A DNA stretch of 64,000 nt from Bosea sp. OAE506 (GCF_040546595.1 NZ_JBEPOB010000001.1:7501-71500); one strand, 5' to 3'. Shown: positions 43,918 through 54,504, counted from the stretch's first letter. Notes: generated from the sequence alone by a model not told the origin. A program made the numbers and translations.

Positions 43918-45207
43918 TCAGGCCGCGACCGAGGCGCGCGCGCGGTCGAGGGCGAGCAAGGCGAGCCCGCTGGCGACGGAGCGGAAGGCATCGCCGACAT
44001 GGATTCGTCCGGCGCCGAAGCGCCGGTCGAACAGCGCACGCACCGCGGGAACATGCGAGGTGCCGCCGGTCATGAAGACGGCCTCGATCGCGTCCGCGCC
44101 GACACCAGCCTCGGCGAGGGCCCGGTCGAGTGCCGCCTCGATCGCGGCGACGTCCTGCGCGATCCAGCTCTCGAAATCGGCACGGCTGATGCGGCGCTCG
44201 ATGGATATCCCGGTCTGCTCGAAGCGCAGCACAGCCTCGTCAGCGCCCGACAGCGCGATCTTCGCCGCGGAGACGGCGCGGTAGAGTTCGTAGCCGAGAT
44301 CGTATTCGATCACGGTGAGCAGATCCTCGAGCCGGTCGGGCTCGACGGCGTCGCGGATCAGCGCCTTGAGCTCGGCCATGGTCTCCCGGCTCTTCATCAG
44401 CGAGAGGCGATGCCACTGCGCGAAGGCGGCGTGATAATGCGCCGGGATCGGCAGGAGCTTGCCGAAGGAGCGGTACTGCGTACCCTTGCCGAGACGCGGC
44501 GAGATCGCATGCTCGATGATGCGATAGTCGAAGGTGTCGCCCGCGACGCCGACGCCGGCATGGGAGAGCGGCGTCGCCTCCAGCCGCCCGGCCTCGCCGG
44601 GCGCGAAGCGCATCACCGAGAAATCGCTGGTGCCGCCGCCGAAATCTGCAACCAGCATGGTCTGGGGACGCTTGAGGTCGCGGGCATACCAATAGGCGGC
44701 GCCGAGCGGCTCATAGGCGAAATCGACCTGGCTCATACCGGCCTCGGCATAGGAGGTCCGCAGGCGGCCGAGCGCGAGGTCCTCGTCCGGTCGCTCGCCG
44801 GCGAAGACCACCGGGCGCCCGGAGACCAGCGGGGTCGCGGCGAGAGCGTCGACACCCGCAACGATGTCGGCGAGGAACACCGCGATCAGGTCCTCGAGCC
44901 GGAACAGCTTGCCGAAGAGCCGCGTCTCCTGGAAGGCGCGGCTGGAGAGATGCGTCTTGAGCGACTGCAGGAAGCGGTGCTCGGTCGTCATGCCCAGCGC
45001 CATGTCGAGCGCGTCGGGCCCGCTGACATGGGCGATGCGCGTCGCGGGCGGGCGCCCCTCGCGCCAGAACATCAGCGCCGAGCGATAGGCGTCCACGGCC
45101 CCCTGCTTCGTCGCGAAGGAGCGCGTCACGACGCTCCCGTCGGCGCCGGCGAGCGCGACGACGCTGTTGGTGGTGCCGAAGTCGATGCCGATAGCGGCGG
45201 GGGTCAT
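43918..45207 (-). CDS. Hsp70 family protein (YegD-like)
   Basis: A 429-residue actin-fold ATPase equivalent to the nucleotide-binding domain of DnaK without a substrate-binding domain. Phosphate loops are AIGIDFGTTNSVVAL and LVADFGGGTSDFSVM; the adenosine motif is VFMTGGTSHVPAVRALF. Proteins of this type resemble E. coli YegD, whose client is unknown. It lies just downstream of the rpsA terminator, reading in the same direction. Confidence 0.9.
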   Translation of the reverse strand: MTPAAIGIDFGTTNSVVALAGADGSVVTRSFATKQGAVDAYRSALMFWREGRPPATRIAHVSGPDALDMALGMTTEHRFLQSLKTHLSSRAFQETRLFGKLFRLEDLIAVFLADIVAGVDALAATPLVSGRPVVFAGERPDEDLALGRLRTSYAEAGMSQVDFAYEPLGAAYWYARDLKRPQTMLVADFGGGTSDFSVMRFAPGEAGRLEATPLSHAGVGVAGDTFDYRIIEHAISPRLGKGTQYRSFGKLLPIPAHYHAAFAQWHRLSLMKSRETMAELKALIRDAVEPDRLEDLLTVIEYDLGYELYRAVSAAKIALSGADEAVLRFEQTGISIERRISRADFESWIAQDVAAIEAALDRALAEAGVGADAIEAVFMTGGTSHVPAVRALFDRRFGAGRIHVGDAFRSVASGLALLALDRARASVAA

Positions 45208-45224
45208 GGTCCGATCCTCGATCC

Positions 45225-45260
45225 GAAACAAAAGCCCGCGCGGATTGCTCCGCGCGGGCT
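45225..45260 (-). terminator. Rho-independent terminator after rpsA
   Basis: On the minus strand a perfect 12-bp stem AGCCCGCGCGGA/TCCGCGCGGGCT with a GCAA tetraloop is followed by TTTTGTTT. It lies 36 bases after the rpsA stop and is the clearest terminator in the window. It overlaps the leader of the Hsp70-like gene. Confidence 0.92.
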
Positions 45261-45295
45261 GGTTGGACGATCCGGCCGCCGAAGCGGCCGAACGA

Positions 45296-46999
45296 TCACT
45301 TCTTCTCGGTCGTCGCCTTCTTGAGGGCGGCGCCCAGGATGTCGCCGAGCGAAGCGCCGGAGTCGGCGGAGCCGTACTGCGCCATCGCCTCCTTCTCCTC
45401 GGCCATCTCCAGAGCCTTGATCGAGACCTGGATCTTGCGGGCCTTCTTGTCGAAGAGGACGACGCGGGCGTCGACCTTCTCGCCGGCAGCGAAGCGCTCG
45501 GGGCGCTGCTCCTGGCGATCGCGAGCGATCTCGGCGCGCTTGATGAAGGTGGTCATGTCGGTGCCGGCGATCTTGACGTCGAGACCGCCTTCCTTGACCT
45601 CGATCACCTCACAGGTGACGACCTGGCCCTTCTTGAACTCGCCGGCATCCACGAAGGGATCGCCGCCGAGCTGCTTCAGGCCGAGCGAGATGCGCTCCTT
45701 CTCGACGTCCACATCGAGAACGACAGCCTGCAGCATGTCGCCCTTCTTGTATTCCTCGATGACCTGCTCGCCCGGACGGTTCCAGTCGAGATCGGAGAGG
45801 TGGATCATGCCGTCGATGTCGCCTTCGAGACCCAGGAACAGGCCGAACTCGGTCTTGTTCTTGACCTCGCCCTCGACCGTCGAGCCGCTCGGATGCTGCT
45901 CGGCGAAGACCTCCCACGGGTTGCGGAGGGTCTGCTTGAGACCGAGCGAGATGCGGCGCTTGACCTGATCGACCTCGAGGATCGCGACGTCGACTTCCTG
46001 CGAGGTCGAGACGATCTTGCCGGGGTGGACGTTCTTCTTGGTCCAGGACATCTCCGAGACGTGGATGAGGCCTTCGATGCCCGGCTCCACTTCGACGAAG
46101 GCGCCGTAGTCCGTGATGTTGGTGACGCGGCCCTTGAGGCGCGCACCGACCGGGTAACGCGCCGCGATGCCATCCCACGGGTCAGCAAGCAGCTGCTTGA
46201 TGCCGAGCGAGATGCGGTGCGTGTCCTGGTTGATCTTGATGATCTTGACCTTGACCGTCTGGCCGATGGTCACGACCTCGGACGGATGGTTGACGCGACG
46301 CCAAGCCATGTCGGTGACATGGAGCAGGCCGTCGATGCCGCCCAGATCCACGAACGCACCGTATTCGGTGATGTTCTTGACGACGCCGTCGATGACCTGG
46401 CCCTCTTCGAGCGAGGCGACCAGCTCGGAACGAGCCTCGGCGCGGGTCTCTTCGAGAACGGTGCGGCGCGACACGACGATGTTGCCGCGGCGGCGATCCA
46501 TCTTGAGGATCTCGAAGGGCTGCGGCTGGCCCATCAGCGGGCCGACGTCGCGGATCGGACGGATGTCGACCTGCGAGCGCGGCAGGAAGGCCACGGCGCC
46601 GTCGAGATCGACGGTGTAGCCGCCCTTGACGGTGTTGAAGATGACGCCCGAAACCTTCTCGCGGGCCTCGAAGGCCTTCTCGAGCTTGACCCAGCTCTCC
46701 TCGCGGCGCGCCTTGTCGCGCGAGATGACGGCCTCGCCGAGCGCGTTCTCGATCCGGTCCAGATAGACCTCGACCTCGTCGCCGACCTTGATGTCCTGGT
46801 CACGGCCGGGGCCGTTGAATTCCTTGAGCGCGACGCGCCCTTCCGTCTTCAGGCCGACGTCGATGATCGCCATATCCTTCTCGATGGCGACGACCTTGCC
46901 CTTGATGACGGAACCTTCGAGGGCCTCGTTACGGTTGAACGATTCCTCGAGAAGGGCGGCGAAATCCTCGCGGCCCGAAAAGCTTTCTACGGCTGACAT
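45296..46999 (-). CDS. rpsA: 30S ribosomal protein S1
   Basis: A 567-residue S1 with six OB-fold S1 repeats, e.g. [60 protein letters not shown] and [20 protein letters not shown]. It captures mRNA for initiation on the small subunit. Terminal [21 protein letters not shown] is a charged tail. cmk, often its upstream neighbour, is absent here, so the promoter should lie within the following 430-base gap. Confidence 0.97.
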   Translation of the reverse strand: MSAVESFSGREDFAALLEESFNRNEALEGSVIKGKVVAIEKDMAIIDVGLKTEGRVALKEFNGPGRDQDIKVGDEVEVYLDRIENALGEAVISRDKARREESWVKLEKAFEAREKVSGVIFNTVKGGYTVDLDGAVAFLPRSQVDIRPIRDVGPLMGQPQPFEILKMDRRRGNIVVSRRTVLEETRAEARSELVASLEEGQVIDGVVKNITEYGAFVDLGGIDGLLHVTDMAWRRVNHPSEVVTIGQTVKVKIIKINQDTHRISLGIKQLLADPWDGIAARYPVGARLKGRVTNITDYGAFVEVEPGIEGLIHVSEMSWTKKNVHPGKIVSTSQEVDVAILEVDQVKRRISLGLKQTLRNPWEVFAEQHPSGSTVEGEVKNKTEFGLFLGLEGDIDGMIHLSDLDWNRPGEQVIEEYKKGDMLQAVVLDVDVEKERISLGLKQLGGDPFVDAGEFKKGQVVTCEVIEVKEGGLDVKIAGTDMTTFIKRAEIARDRQEQRPERFAAGEKVDARVVLFDKKARKIQVSIKALEMAEEKEAMAQYGSADSGASLGDILGAALKKATTEKK

Positions 47000-47430
47000 G
47001 TATGCTCCTGACGCCGGCCGCGTCTCCCGCGGATGTCCGGCAAGCGCCCGTTTGGGTTCGTGTTGCAGGCCGGATGCTCCCGTCGGCGCCTCGTCAGAGG
47101 CTCGCCGCCATGCCCACGCTCGAGGCGCCGGGCAGGCGAACGGCGCCAGGCCGCCGGTTCCGCATCCGCATCCGATCGGTCCGCCCCAAACACGAAACGG
47201 GAGCAGGCCGGAAAGGCCGCCCCCGGCTGTGATCGATCACGGCCTTATCGGACAGGCGCGATGTAGTGGAAATCCGCCGACGGGGCAAGGGCGGACGCCG
47301 CCATCGCCCTGGCTGCGGCTACGGGCGGCGACCGGGCGGAGGCCGTCACGCGCTCGCCGCTGCGAAGAGATCGTGCCAGAATGAGCCGAGCCCGGTCGCC
47401 GTCCACCGCCGTTCAGACGGAGAGACATCC
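47000..47430. other. Divergent intergenic region between rpsA and the sulfite-oxidase-like gene
   Basis: 431 bases with only Arg/Pro/Gly-rich shadow frames on both strands and no believable gene. It must contain the rpsA promoter and leader and the divergent gene's promoter. One feature stands out: the 12-base palindrome GTGATCGATCAC at 47229-47240. Otherwise I see nothing in it. Confidence 0.6.
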
Positions 47431-48096
47431 ATGTCCGACGATCCCGAGACGCCCCCGGAAACGAAGCTGACCCGGACCAAGCAGGCCTGGGCGCAGGCCG
47501 GCAAGTTCATCACCGGCCGTGTCGCACGGCCCGAAAACGAGCGGCTGCCGCCCGGCCAGCATCTGGTGAAGGACTGGCCGGTGCTCGACCTCGGCCTGCA
47601 GCCCACGATCGCTCTCTCCAGCTGGACGCTCGACATCGATGGGCTGGTCGAGCATCCCCTGCACTGGCGCTGGGACGATCTCATGGCGCAGGAACAGGCG
47701 ACGGAGGTGTCCGACATCCACTGCGTCACAACCTGGTCGCGCTACGACAATCGCTGGGACGGCGTGGCGACCCGCACGATCCTCGATCTCGCGGCCCCCA
47801 AATCCGAGGCCGGCTTCGTCGTGCTTCACAGCTATGACGGCTACACGACCAATCTGACGCTGGCCGATTTCGCCAGCGAGGACGCGATCCTCGCCCATTC
47901 CTGGGAAGGCCGGCCTATCTCCGGCGAGCATGGCGGACCGCTGCGGCTCGTCTTGCCGAAGCTCTATTTCTGGAAGAGCGCGAAATGGCTGAAGCGGATC
48001 GAGTTCGCGCCTGAGAACCGCCCCGGCTTCTGGGAGGTTCGCGGCTATCACGACCGCGGCGATCCCTGGTCGGAAGAGCGCTACAGCGACGATTGA
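47431..48096 (+). CDS. Sulfite oxidase-like oxidoreductase (molybdopterin-dependent)
   Basis: A 221-residue protein of the short sulfite-oxidase-like family. The molybdopterin-binding core shows WTLDIDGLVEHPLHWRWDDL and the cysteine molybdenum ligand in SDIHCVTTWSRYDNRW, followed by VLHSYDGYTTNL and GEHGGPLRLVLPKLYFWKSAKW. No signal peptide, so a cytosolic form related to but distinct from MsrP/YedY. The substrate is unknown. ATG 47431 gives the family-typical length. Confidence 0.9.
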   Translation: MSDDPETPPETKLTRTKQAWAQAGKFITGRVARPENERLPPGQHLVKDWPVLDLGLQPTIALSSWTLDIDGLVEHPLHWRWDDLMAQEQATEVSDIHCVTTWSRYDNRWDGVATRTILDLAAPKSEAGFVVLHSYDGYTTNLTLADFASEDAILAHSWEGRPISGEHGGPLRLVLPKLYFWKSAKWLKRIEFAPENRPGFWEVRGYHDRGDPWSEERYSDD

Positions 48097-48139
48097 GCCC
48101 CGCCTGACGGACCGGACAGCCCGGTCGTCGGCCTCCCGC

Positions 48140-49960
48140 TCAGAACTCCGACCACCCTCCCCCCGCCTCGCGGCGGGCGGACGCCTTGGGCGTCGTCCCC
48201 TGTGAGGGCGCGATCCTGGCCGCCGCCGCCTTGGCGGCTGGCATGGATGAGGCGGCCACCGGGCTTCGGGACGGCGTGCCGCCGACGGTGAAGCGTTCGA
48301 CCATCCGCTTGAGTTCGTCGGTCGCCTGCTGCAGCTCGCGCGCGACGTTCGCGCTTTGCTCGGCCATCGAGGAATTGCGCTGGGTCATGTCGTCCATATG
48401 GGCGACCACCTTGGCGACCTCGCCGATGCCGTTGGCCTGCTCGTTCGACGCGCTGGAGATGTCGGCGAGCGCCGCAGCGACGCTGGTCGAGGAGCCGACG
48501 ATCTCGGCGAGAGCCGCGCCGGCGTCCTTGACCAGGCGCACGCCGGTCGCGACCTGCTGCGTCGAGTTCGAGATCAGCGCCTTGATGTCGTTGGCGGCGT
48601 CGCTTGAGCGCTGGGCCAGGGCCCGCACCTCGGAGGCGACCACGGCGAAGCCCTTGCCGGCCGCGCCGGCGCGAGCCGCCTCGACGGCGGCGTTCAGCGC
48701 CAGGAGGTTGGTCTGGAAGGCGATGTTGTCGATCACGGTGATGATCTCGGCGATGTCCCCCGAGGCCTTCTCGATACGCTCCATCGCGCCGACCGCCTCG
48801 CCGACGATGCCGCCGCCGCGATTGGCGATGCCGTTGGCCGCTTCACCGAGACTGGTGGCTTCGCGGGCACGGCCGGCGCTGCGCTTGACCGAGGCCGAGA
48901 GAGCGTCGGTCGTGGTGGCCGCTTCCTGAAGGCTGTCCGCCTGGGCCTCGGCCTGCAGGGCGAGTTCGCGGCTCCCGAGGCCTATCCGGTCCGCCCCGAC
49001 GATGATGTCCTGCGAGATGGTGGTGATGGTGGTGACGGTGCCGATGATCTGGGCGAACGCATCCACCAGTTCGTTCACGCCGCCGCAGAGTTCGGCGATC
49101 TCGCCCGTCATGCCCGCCAGCGAGATCCGGCGCGTCAGATCCCCTGCCATGGCGGATTGGACCACGCCACGCGTGTCGGCGACGGCTGCGCGCAGGGCGT
49201 TCTGGACGCGCTTGCTGGCGGTGATGTCGGTGGCGAATTTGACGATCTTGCAGGGTTTGCCCATGGCGTCGAAGATCGGGTTGTAGGTCGCCTGCAGCCA
49301 GATCTCCCGCCCGCCCTGGCCGAGCCGGCGATACTGCCCCTCGTCGAACTCGCCGCGCCCCAGCTTCTCCCAGAACCGCCGATAGGTCTCGCTGCCCTGC
49401 TCTGACGGATCGACGAAGAGGCGGTGATGCTTTCCCTTGATCTCGGCCAGGCTGTAGCCGACGGCGGAGAGGAAGTTATCGTTGGCGTCGAGGATATGGC
49501 CGGCGAGATCGAACTCGATCACGGCCTGCGACTTGCGGATGGCGGCGATCTGCCCTTCGAGATTGGCCATCGCCTCGCGTCGAGCCGTGATGTCGCTCGC
49601 GAATTTGACGACCTTCACTGCCTTGCCGCTGGCGTTCAGGATCGGCGTGTAGTTCGCCAGCAGCCAGATGCGGCGGCCGCCCTTCGCCATTCGGAGGCAG
49701 GGGACTTCGATGGGCTCCCCCCGGTTCAACTGCTCCCAGAAAGCGGCATAGTCCCTGGAACCGCGCTCGCTTTCTTCCACGAACATCCGATGGTGCTTCC
49801 CCACCACCTCGTCGCGGGAGTAGCCCACCGCCTTCAGGAAATTCTCGTTGGCGTCGAGGATGGTGCCGTCGAGTTTGAATTCGATCACGGCCTGGGAGCG
49901 TCGAATGGCGGCCCACTCGCCCGCGTGACTGGAAACAAGGCGAGAAAACGGGAATGTCAT
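48140..49960 (-). CDS. Soluble methyl-accepting chemotaxis protein with two PAS domains
   Basis: A 606-residue receptor without transmembrane segments. Two near-duplicate PAS domains (about residues 18-130 and 140-252) share the pattern SQAVIEF-LDG-ILDAN-NFL-AVGYS and [13 protein letters not shown]-like linker follows, and the signalling domain carries the CheA/CheW hairpin [19 protein letters not shown]. It probably senses a cytosolic ligand or redox state via PAS-bound heme or flavin, as in Aer2-like proteins; the cofactor is inference. ATG 49960 is preferred to GTG 49972. Confidence 0.93.
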   Translation of the reverse strand: MTFPFSRLVSSHAGEWAAIRRSQAVIEFKLDGTILDANENFLKAVGYSRDEVVGKHHRMFVEESERGSRDYAAFWEQLNRGEPIEVPCLRMAKGGRRIWLLANYTPILNASGKAVKVVKFASDITARREAMANLEGQIAAIRKSQAVIEFDLAGHILDANDNFLSAVGYSLAEIKGKHHRLFVDPSEQGSETYRRFWEKLGRGEFDEGQYRRLGQGGREIWLQATYNPIFDAMGKPCKIVKFATDITASKRVQNALRAAVADTRGVVQSAMAGDLTRRISLAGMTGEIAELCGGVNELVDAFAQIIGTVTTITTISQDIIVGADRIGLGSRELALQAEAQADSLQEAATTTDALSASVKRSAGRAREATSLGEAANGIANRGGGIVGEAVGAMERIEKASGDIAEIITVIDNIAFQTNLLALNAAVEAARAGAAGKGFAVVASEVRALAQRSSDAANDIKALISNSTQQVATGVRLVKDAGAALAEIVGSSTSVAAALADISSASNEQANGIGEVAKVVAHMDDMTQRNSSMAEQSANVARELQQATDELKRMVERFTVGGTPSRSPVAASSMPAAKAAAARIAPSQGTTPKASARREAGGGWSEF

Positions 49961-50173
49961 GGCGGGTATCACGTCGATAGTGGTTCGGATTGACAGCGCA
50001 CCTGTCAGCTTGACGTAACGATAGTTAAGAATCCTTTATAATCCACGTGTTGCGTCTGGACTTTTATCACCGCGGCGAAGGCAGGGTGGCGGCGACGCTT
50101 CGGACCGCTTCCCCACCGCCCGCCTTCGTGCCACGCTGAGCCTCGTTTCGCCTGCGCTTTTGAGGAGCACGCC

Positions 50174-50731
50174 ATGGGCTGGGTCGTCTTGGGGCTGATC
50201 GCCGCGATCGCCGTCTACCTGATCATGACCTATAACGGCCTCGTGGCGATGCGGCAGCGCGTCAACCAGGCCTTCGCGGACATCGACGTCCAGCTGAAGC
50301 AGCGCCACGACCTGATCCCCAATCTCGTCGAAACGGTGAAGGGCTACGCCACCCACGAAAAGACGACGCTGGATGCGGTAATCGCGGCGCGCAACGCGGC
50401 GCAAGGCGCAGGCAGCCTCCAGGACAAGGCGGCGGCCGAGCAGCAATTGTCCGGGGCGGTCGGACGGTTGCTGGCACTGGGCGAGGCCTATCCCGACCTG
50501 AAGGCGAGCGCCAATTTCCAGCAGCTCCAGGTCGATCTCGGTCATGTCGAGGACAAGCTCGCAGCGGCGCGGCGCTTCTTCAACAACGCCGTCAGCGAGT
50601 TCAACGCCGCGATCCAGGCCTTCCCGGCCGTCCTGTTCGCGCCCCAGATGGGCTTCACCCAGCGCGAATTCTTCGATGTCGGCGAAACCACGCGCGCCCA
50701 GATCGAGGTGGCGCCGAGCGTGAAGTTCTGA
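50174..50731 (+). CDS. LemA family protein
   Basis: A 185-residue LemA protein: N-terminal membrane helix (WVVLGLIAAIAVYLIMTYN), then the signature VAMRQRVNQAFADIDVQLKQRHDLIPNLVETVKGYA and a C-terminal FFNNAVSEFNAAIQAFPA. The family forms helical bundles anchored in the membrane with unknown function. An M48 protease gene follows 34 bases downstream, the usual pairing for LemA. Confidence 0.93.
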   Translation: MGWVVLGLIAAIAVYLIMTYNGLVAMRQRVNQAFADIDVQLKQRHDLIPNLVETVKGYATHEKTTLDAVIAARNAAQGAGSLQDKAAAEQQLSGAVGRLLALGEAYPDLKASANFQQLQVDLGHVEDKLAAARRFFNNAVSEFNAAIQAFPAVLFAPQMGFTQREFFDVGETTRAQIEVAPSVKF

Positions 50732-50765
50732 GGCGACGCCACAGGCGGCGAACGGGGCGGCTGCG

Positions 50766-51863
50766 ATGCTGGGCCAGGCCTTCGGGCTCTACAGCCACAT
50801 GCGCAACAACCGGATCAGGTCGGGCTTCCTGATCGCGGGCCTGTTTCTGCTTGTCTATGTCACCGTCTGGGGCCTGCTGCTCGTCGGCTACGGCTATGGC
50901 GGCGTGCCGCGCGGGACGACCGCCTATGCCGAGGCCGGGCGGACCTTCTGGCGCTGGCTGCCCTTCACCACGCTGGCGGCGGGGGCGTGGGTCTTCATCG
51001 GCTTCCGCATCAATGTCGGGTTGATCGGTGCGGTCTCGGGGGCCAAGGGGCTGACCCGCGAGGACAACCCCAAGCTCTACCGGATGCTGGAGAACCTCTG
51101 CATCTCGCGCGGTCTGACCGTGCCAAAGCTCGCCATCGTCGAGAGCGAGGCGCTGAACGCCTTCGCCAGCGGCGTCAACGACCAGCAGTTCACGGTCACG
51201 GTGACGAGCGGCCTGCTGGCGCAGCTCAACGACGCCGAGGTGGAGGCGGTGCTGGCCCATGAGCTGACCCATATCCGCAATGGCGACGTCCGGCTGATGA
51301 TCATCGCCGTCGTCATCGCGGGCGTGATCTCGCTCATCGGCGAGATCGTCTTCCGCGGGCTGTCGCGCAGCCGCATGCGCCTGTCCTCAGACGATTCCAA
51401 GAAGGGCAGCGGCGTTGCCATCCTGATCGGCTTCGCGGTGATCGCGCTGGCGTGGTTCCTGGCCGTGGTGATCCGGTTGTCGCTGTCGCGTTCACGGGAA
51501 TATCTGGCGGATGCGGGGGCGGTCGAGCTGACCAAGAACCCCGATGCGATGATCTCGGCCCTGCTCAAGATCGCCGGCCGCGCCGATATCGAGGGCGTTC
51601 CGTCTGGCGTGATGGACATGTGCTTCGAGAACGATCCGGACGATTTCGCCGATCTGTTCTCGACCCATCCCTCCGTCACCAAGCGCGTGCAGGCCCTGGT
51701 CCAGACGGCCGGCGGCCGGATGCCGGCTATGCCGCCGCATCCGCCGCGCATCGCTGAGCGTCAGGATTTGCAGACGATGGTGGAGGAATCGGCCGCAGGG
51801 GTCGATCCGGCGGCGCGCGGTCCCTGGGCCAGGCCGCCCGGGGGTGGCAGCGCCAGCCCCTGA
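50766..51863 (+). CDS. M48 family membrane metallopeptidase (HtpX-like)
   Basis: A 365-residue zinc protease. Two N-terminal transmembrane segments precede the catalytic HEXXH in VLAHELTHIRNGD, a further pair of helices (IIAVVIAGVISLIGEIVF, GFAVIALAWFLAVVIRLSL) and the third zinc ligand in SRSREYLADAGAVELT. C-terminal DLFSTHPSVTKRVQAL is the M48 signature. Likely degrades damaged membrane proteins. Cotranscribed with lemA. Confidence 0.93.
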   Translation: MLGQAFGLYSHMRNNRIRSGFLIAGLFLLVYVTVWGLLLVGYGYGGVPRGTTAYAEAGRTFWRWLPFTTLAAGAWVFIGFRINVGLIGAVSGAKGLTREDNPKLYRMLENLCISRGLTVPKLAIVESEALNAFASGVNDQQFTVTVTSGLLAQLNDAEVEAVLAHELTHIRNGDVRLMIIAVVIAGVISLIGEIVFRGLSRSRMRLSSDDSKKGSGVAILIGFAVIALAWFLAVVIRLSLSRSREYLADAGAVELTKNPDAMISALLKIAGRADIEGVPSGVMDMCFENDPDDFADLFSTHPSVTKRVQALVQTAGGRMPAMPPHPPRIAERQDLQTMVEESAAGVDPAARGPWARPPGGGSASP

Positions 51864-51885
51864 GACGGCAGCGAGAGCGCCGGCG

Positions 51886-52494
51886 TCAGCGGCCGTGGCG
51901 CGACCAGTCCAGCGCTTCCTCGAGACGATCGTCGCCCCAGAAGATCTCTCCGTCTTCCGTGACGAAGGTCGGCGCACCGAAGATGCCGATCGACTTGGCG
52001 TATTCGATCTCCGCGCGCAGCCGGCCCTTGACCTCCTCGCTGCGCGACGCGGGGTAGGCCACGCCCGGATCGGCGCCGGCTTCCTTGAGCGCCGCGTTCA
52101 GCACCGCCTCTTCCGCGATGTTGCGGCCCTCTCCGAACCCGGCCCGGAACAGTGCCTTCGAGAAGGCCGGCATCCAGCCCGCCTCGCGACCGGCCAGCGC
52201 CAGCCGGGCGGCGATCAGGGAGTTCTGGGGGAAGGTCTCGGGCTTGACGAGGGGGAGGCCGATGCGACCGGCACGGCGCTCCACGTCCCGCCACATATAG
52301 CGGCCCTTGCTCGGAAAGAGCGCGAATGGCGAGGTCGACCAGCCATTGGCCGCGAAGATGGGCCCCAGAAGAAACGGGCGCCAGCGGATGCTGACATCGG
52401 CCGCCTCCGCCAGGGGCTCGATCCTCAGTGCGCTCAGGAAGGAATAGGGTGATGCGAACTCATACCAGAAGTCCAGAACAGGACGATTGGGCAT
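51886..52494 (-). CDS. 2-hydroxychromene-2-carboxylate isomerase family protein (DsbA/GST-kappa fold)
   Basis: A 202-residue thioredoxin-fold protein starting VLDFWYEFASPYSFLSALRIE, where the CxxC is replaced by a serine-containing site as in kappa-class GST/HCCA isomerases. It ends with GIFGAPTFVTEDGEIFWGDDRLEEAL. Some members isomerise a naphthalene-degradation intermediate using glutathione; no such pathway is nearby, so the true substrate is unknown. Confidence 0.9.
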   Translation of the reverse strand: MPNRPVLDFWYEFASPYSFLSALRIEPLAEAADVSIRWRPFLLGPIFAANGWSTSPFALFPSKGRYMWRDVERRAGRIGLPLVKPETFPQNSLIAARLALAGREAGWMPAFSKALFRAGFGEGRNIAEEAVLNAALKEAGADPGVAYPASRSEEVKGRLRAEIEYAKSIGIFGAPTFVTEDGEIFWGDDRLEEALDWSRHGR

Positions 52495-52735
52495 TCGGCC
52501 TCCGGGGCGGTCTGTTCGGTGTAGCGTCGCGCTTCACGAAGCTGAGCCTCCTGAGCCGCGACTGCAAGCTGCGGTGCGATGTCGAAGGGCCACCTGCCGG
52601 GGTCATCAACATCGATCCATCAGGCGGGGACGCGCGATCGATCAAAAGGTTCCGATTGCGTCGCCTCCGACGCTGGGATAGTGCGCCATTGCGTTCGAAA
52701 AGCGGCCTTCGCGGCCGCCTCACCGCAGCAGCAGG
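52495..52735. other. Intergenic region upstream of argG
   Basis: 241 bases with no convincing gene. It includes a small hairpin GCGGCC-TTCGC-GGCCGC around 52703-52719 just ahead of argG, but no recognisable arginine operator or riboswitch. Confidence 0.45.
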
Positions 52736-53980
52736 ATGATGACCAAGATGACCGAGAAAAGCGTGAAGAAGGTCGTGCTCGCCTATTCAGGGGGCCTCGA
52801 CACCTCGATCATCCTGAAGTGGCTCCAGACCACCTATGGCTGCGAGGTCATCACCTTCACCGCCGATCTCGGCCAGGGCGAGGAACTCGGCCCGGCGCGC
52901 GACAAGGCGCTGCTGCTCGGCATCAAGCCCGGGAACATCTTCATCGAGGACCTCCGCGAGGAGTTCGTCCGCGACTACGTCTTCCCGATGTTCCGCGCCA
53001 ATGCGGCCTATGAGGGCGTCTATCTGCTGGGAACCTCGATCGCGCGGCCGCTGATCGGCAAGAAGCTGATCGAAATCGCCGAGAAGCTCGGCGCCGACGC
53101 GATCTCCCATGGCGCCACCGGCAAGGGCAACGATCAGGTCCGCTTCGAACTGACCGCCTATGCGCTGAAGCCCGACGTCGTGGTGATCGCGCCCTGGCGC
53201 GAATGGGATTTGCGCTCGCGCGAACAGCTCCTCGCCTTCGCCGAGCAGCACCAGATCCCGATCGCCAAGGACAAGCGCGGCGAGGCGCCCTTCTCGGTCG
53301 ACGCTAACCTTCTGCACGCCTCCTCCGAGGGCAAGGTGCTCGAGGACCCGGCGCAGGAGGTGCCCGACTACGTCTATTCGCGCACGATCTCGCCGGAGGA
53401 CGCGCCCGACAAGCCGACCGTGATCAGCATCGACTTCGAAACCGGCGACGCCTGCGCGATCGACGGCGTGAAGATGTCGCCGGCGACGCTGCTGGCCAAG
53501 CTCAACGAGCTCGGCCGCGACAACGGCATCGGCCGGCTCGATCTGGTCGAGAACCGCTTCGTCGGCATGAAGTCGCGCGGCATGTACGAGACGCCCGGCG
53601 GCACGATCCTGGCGGTCGCACACCGCGCCATCGAGTCGATCACGCTCGACCGCGGCGCCGCCCATCTCAAGGACCAGATCATGCCGCAATATGCGGAGCT
53701 GATCTATAACGGCTTCTGGTTCTCGCCGGAGCGCGAGATGCTGCAGGCGCTGATCGACAAGAGCCAGGAGTTCGTCGCGGGCCAGGTCCGCCTCAGGCTC
53801 TACAAGGGCGGCGTCCACGTCATCGGCCGCTCCAGCCCCTACTCGCTCTACGACCAGGACCTCGTGACCTTCGAGGAAGGCGCTGTCGCCTATGACCACC
53901 GCGATGCGGCCGGCTTCATCAAGCTGAACGCGCTGCGCCTGCGCACGCTGGGCCAGCGCAAGAAGAAGCTCGGCCTCTAA
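52736..53980 (+). CDS. argG: Argininosuccinate synthase
   Basis: A 414-residue enzyme condensing citrulline and aspartate with ATP in arginine synthesis. The PP-loop [18 protein letters not shown] starts the nucleotide-binding domain, followed by [16 protein letters not shown] and later [13 protein letters not shown]. Three candidate starts exist (52736, 52739, 52748); none has ideal spacing to the AGGA at 52733, so the true N terminus may be up to four residues shorter. A terminator follows. Confidence 0.96.
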   Translation: MMTKMTEKSVKKVVLAYSGGLDTSIILKWLQTTYGCEVITFTADLGQGEELGPARDKALLLGIKPGNIFIEDLREEFVRDYVFPMFRANAAYEGVYLLGTSIARPLIGKKLIEIAEKLGADAISHGATGKGNDQVRFELTAYALKPDVVVIAPWREWDLRSREQLLAFAEQHQIPIAKDKRGEAPFSVDANLLHASSEGKVLEDPAQEVPDYVYSRTISPEDAPDKPTVISIDFETGDACAIDGVKMSPATLLAKLNELGRDNGIGRLDLVENRFVGMKSRGMYETPGGTILAVAHRAIESITLDRGAAHLKDQIMPQYAELIYNGFWFSPEREMLQALIDKSQEFVAGQVRLRLYKGGVHVIGRSSPYSLYDQDLVTFEEGAVAYDHRDAAGFIKLNALRLRTLGQRKKKLGL

Positions 53981-54010
53981 GCCTCGCTTCCGGGCTTCGA
54001 CGACGCGATC

Positions 54011-54040
54011 AAGGGCCGCCCCTCAGGCGGCCCTTTTCGT
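54011..54040 (+). terminator. Rho-independent terminator after argG
   Basis: A perfect 10-bp stem AAGGGCCGCC/GGCGGCCCTT with a CCTCA loop followed by TTCGTTT. It overlaps the 3' end of the convergent HxlR gene, whose stop codon lies in the loop. Confidence 0.88.
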
Positions 54041-54421
54041 TTCCGCCCTCGTCTGCCGCACAGCGGGGAAATGCGTCTCCGCCCACTCGACGAGGCCAAG
54101 CAGGGGGCCCGCAAAGCTGCGGCCGAGCGGCGTCAGCGAATAGGTCACGCTGGGCGGGACGGTCGGCTGGACGTCGCGATGGACGAGGCCATCCGCCTCC
54201 AGCGTCCGAAGCGTCTGCGTCAGCATGCGCTTGGAGATGTCCGGGATCTGACGGTGCAGCGCGCCGAAGCGCCTGGGCCCGGCTGCGAGACTGCACAGCA
54301 GCAGCGTCGACCAGCGATCGCCGATCTTGTCCAGCAGCCCGCGAACCGGGCAGTTGTCCCGATCGAGCGGCAGCGTCTGCCAGAATGCGAATTTGGCGCC
54401 GAGCGCCTCGCAGGCATCCAT
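54023..54421 (-). CDS. HxlR family transcriptional regulator
   Basis: A 132-residue winged-helix regulator. The family pattern [32 protein letters not shown] is followed by [21 protein letters not shown] and [12 protein letters not shown]. The cysteine in DNCPVRG is the conserved HxlR/HypR cysteine that can sense reactive species. It is divergent from an NmrA-type oxidoreductase gene with a 103-base gap containing inverted GGTAACC/GGTTACC elements, so it probably controls that gene and itself. Confidence 0.9.
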   Translation of the reverse strand: MDACEALGAKFAFWQTLPLDRDNCPVRGLLDKIGDRWSTLLLCSLAAGPRRFGALHRQIPDISKRMLTQTLRTLEADGLVHRDVQPTVPPSVTYSLTPLGRSFAGPLLGLVEWAETHFPAVRQTRAETKRAA

Positions 54422-54434
54422 CGGGTTCCTCCAC

Positions 54435-54504
54435 GGTAACCTGGTGACGCGAAAGTGCCGTCTTTCGCCGGCTTCGCCTAGTCTCTATCTGAGACTGGGT
54501 TACC
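54435..54504. promoter_or_regulatory. Divergent promoter/operator region between the HxlR and NmrA-type genes
   Basis: GGTAACC (54435-54441) and GGTTACC (54498-54504) are related by dyad-like symmetry and lie near each of the two start codons. Between them AGTCTC-TATCT-GAGACT (54480-54496) forms a perfect 6-bp inverted repeat. These are candidate HxlR binding sites. Confidence 0.5.

Noticed and set aside
45167..46996. 609-codon plus-strand frame opposite rpsA, rich in Leu-Asp-Leu repeats
   Set aside because: Its periodicity mirrors the repeated S1 domains on the minus strand; rpsA is certain.
47228..47241. CRP/FNR-type site TGTGA...TCAC in the rpsA upstream gap
   Set aside because: The spacer is 4 bases rather than the 6 of CRP sites, so I kept it only as an unassigned palindrome.
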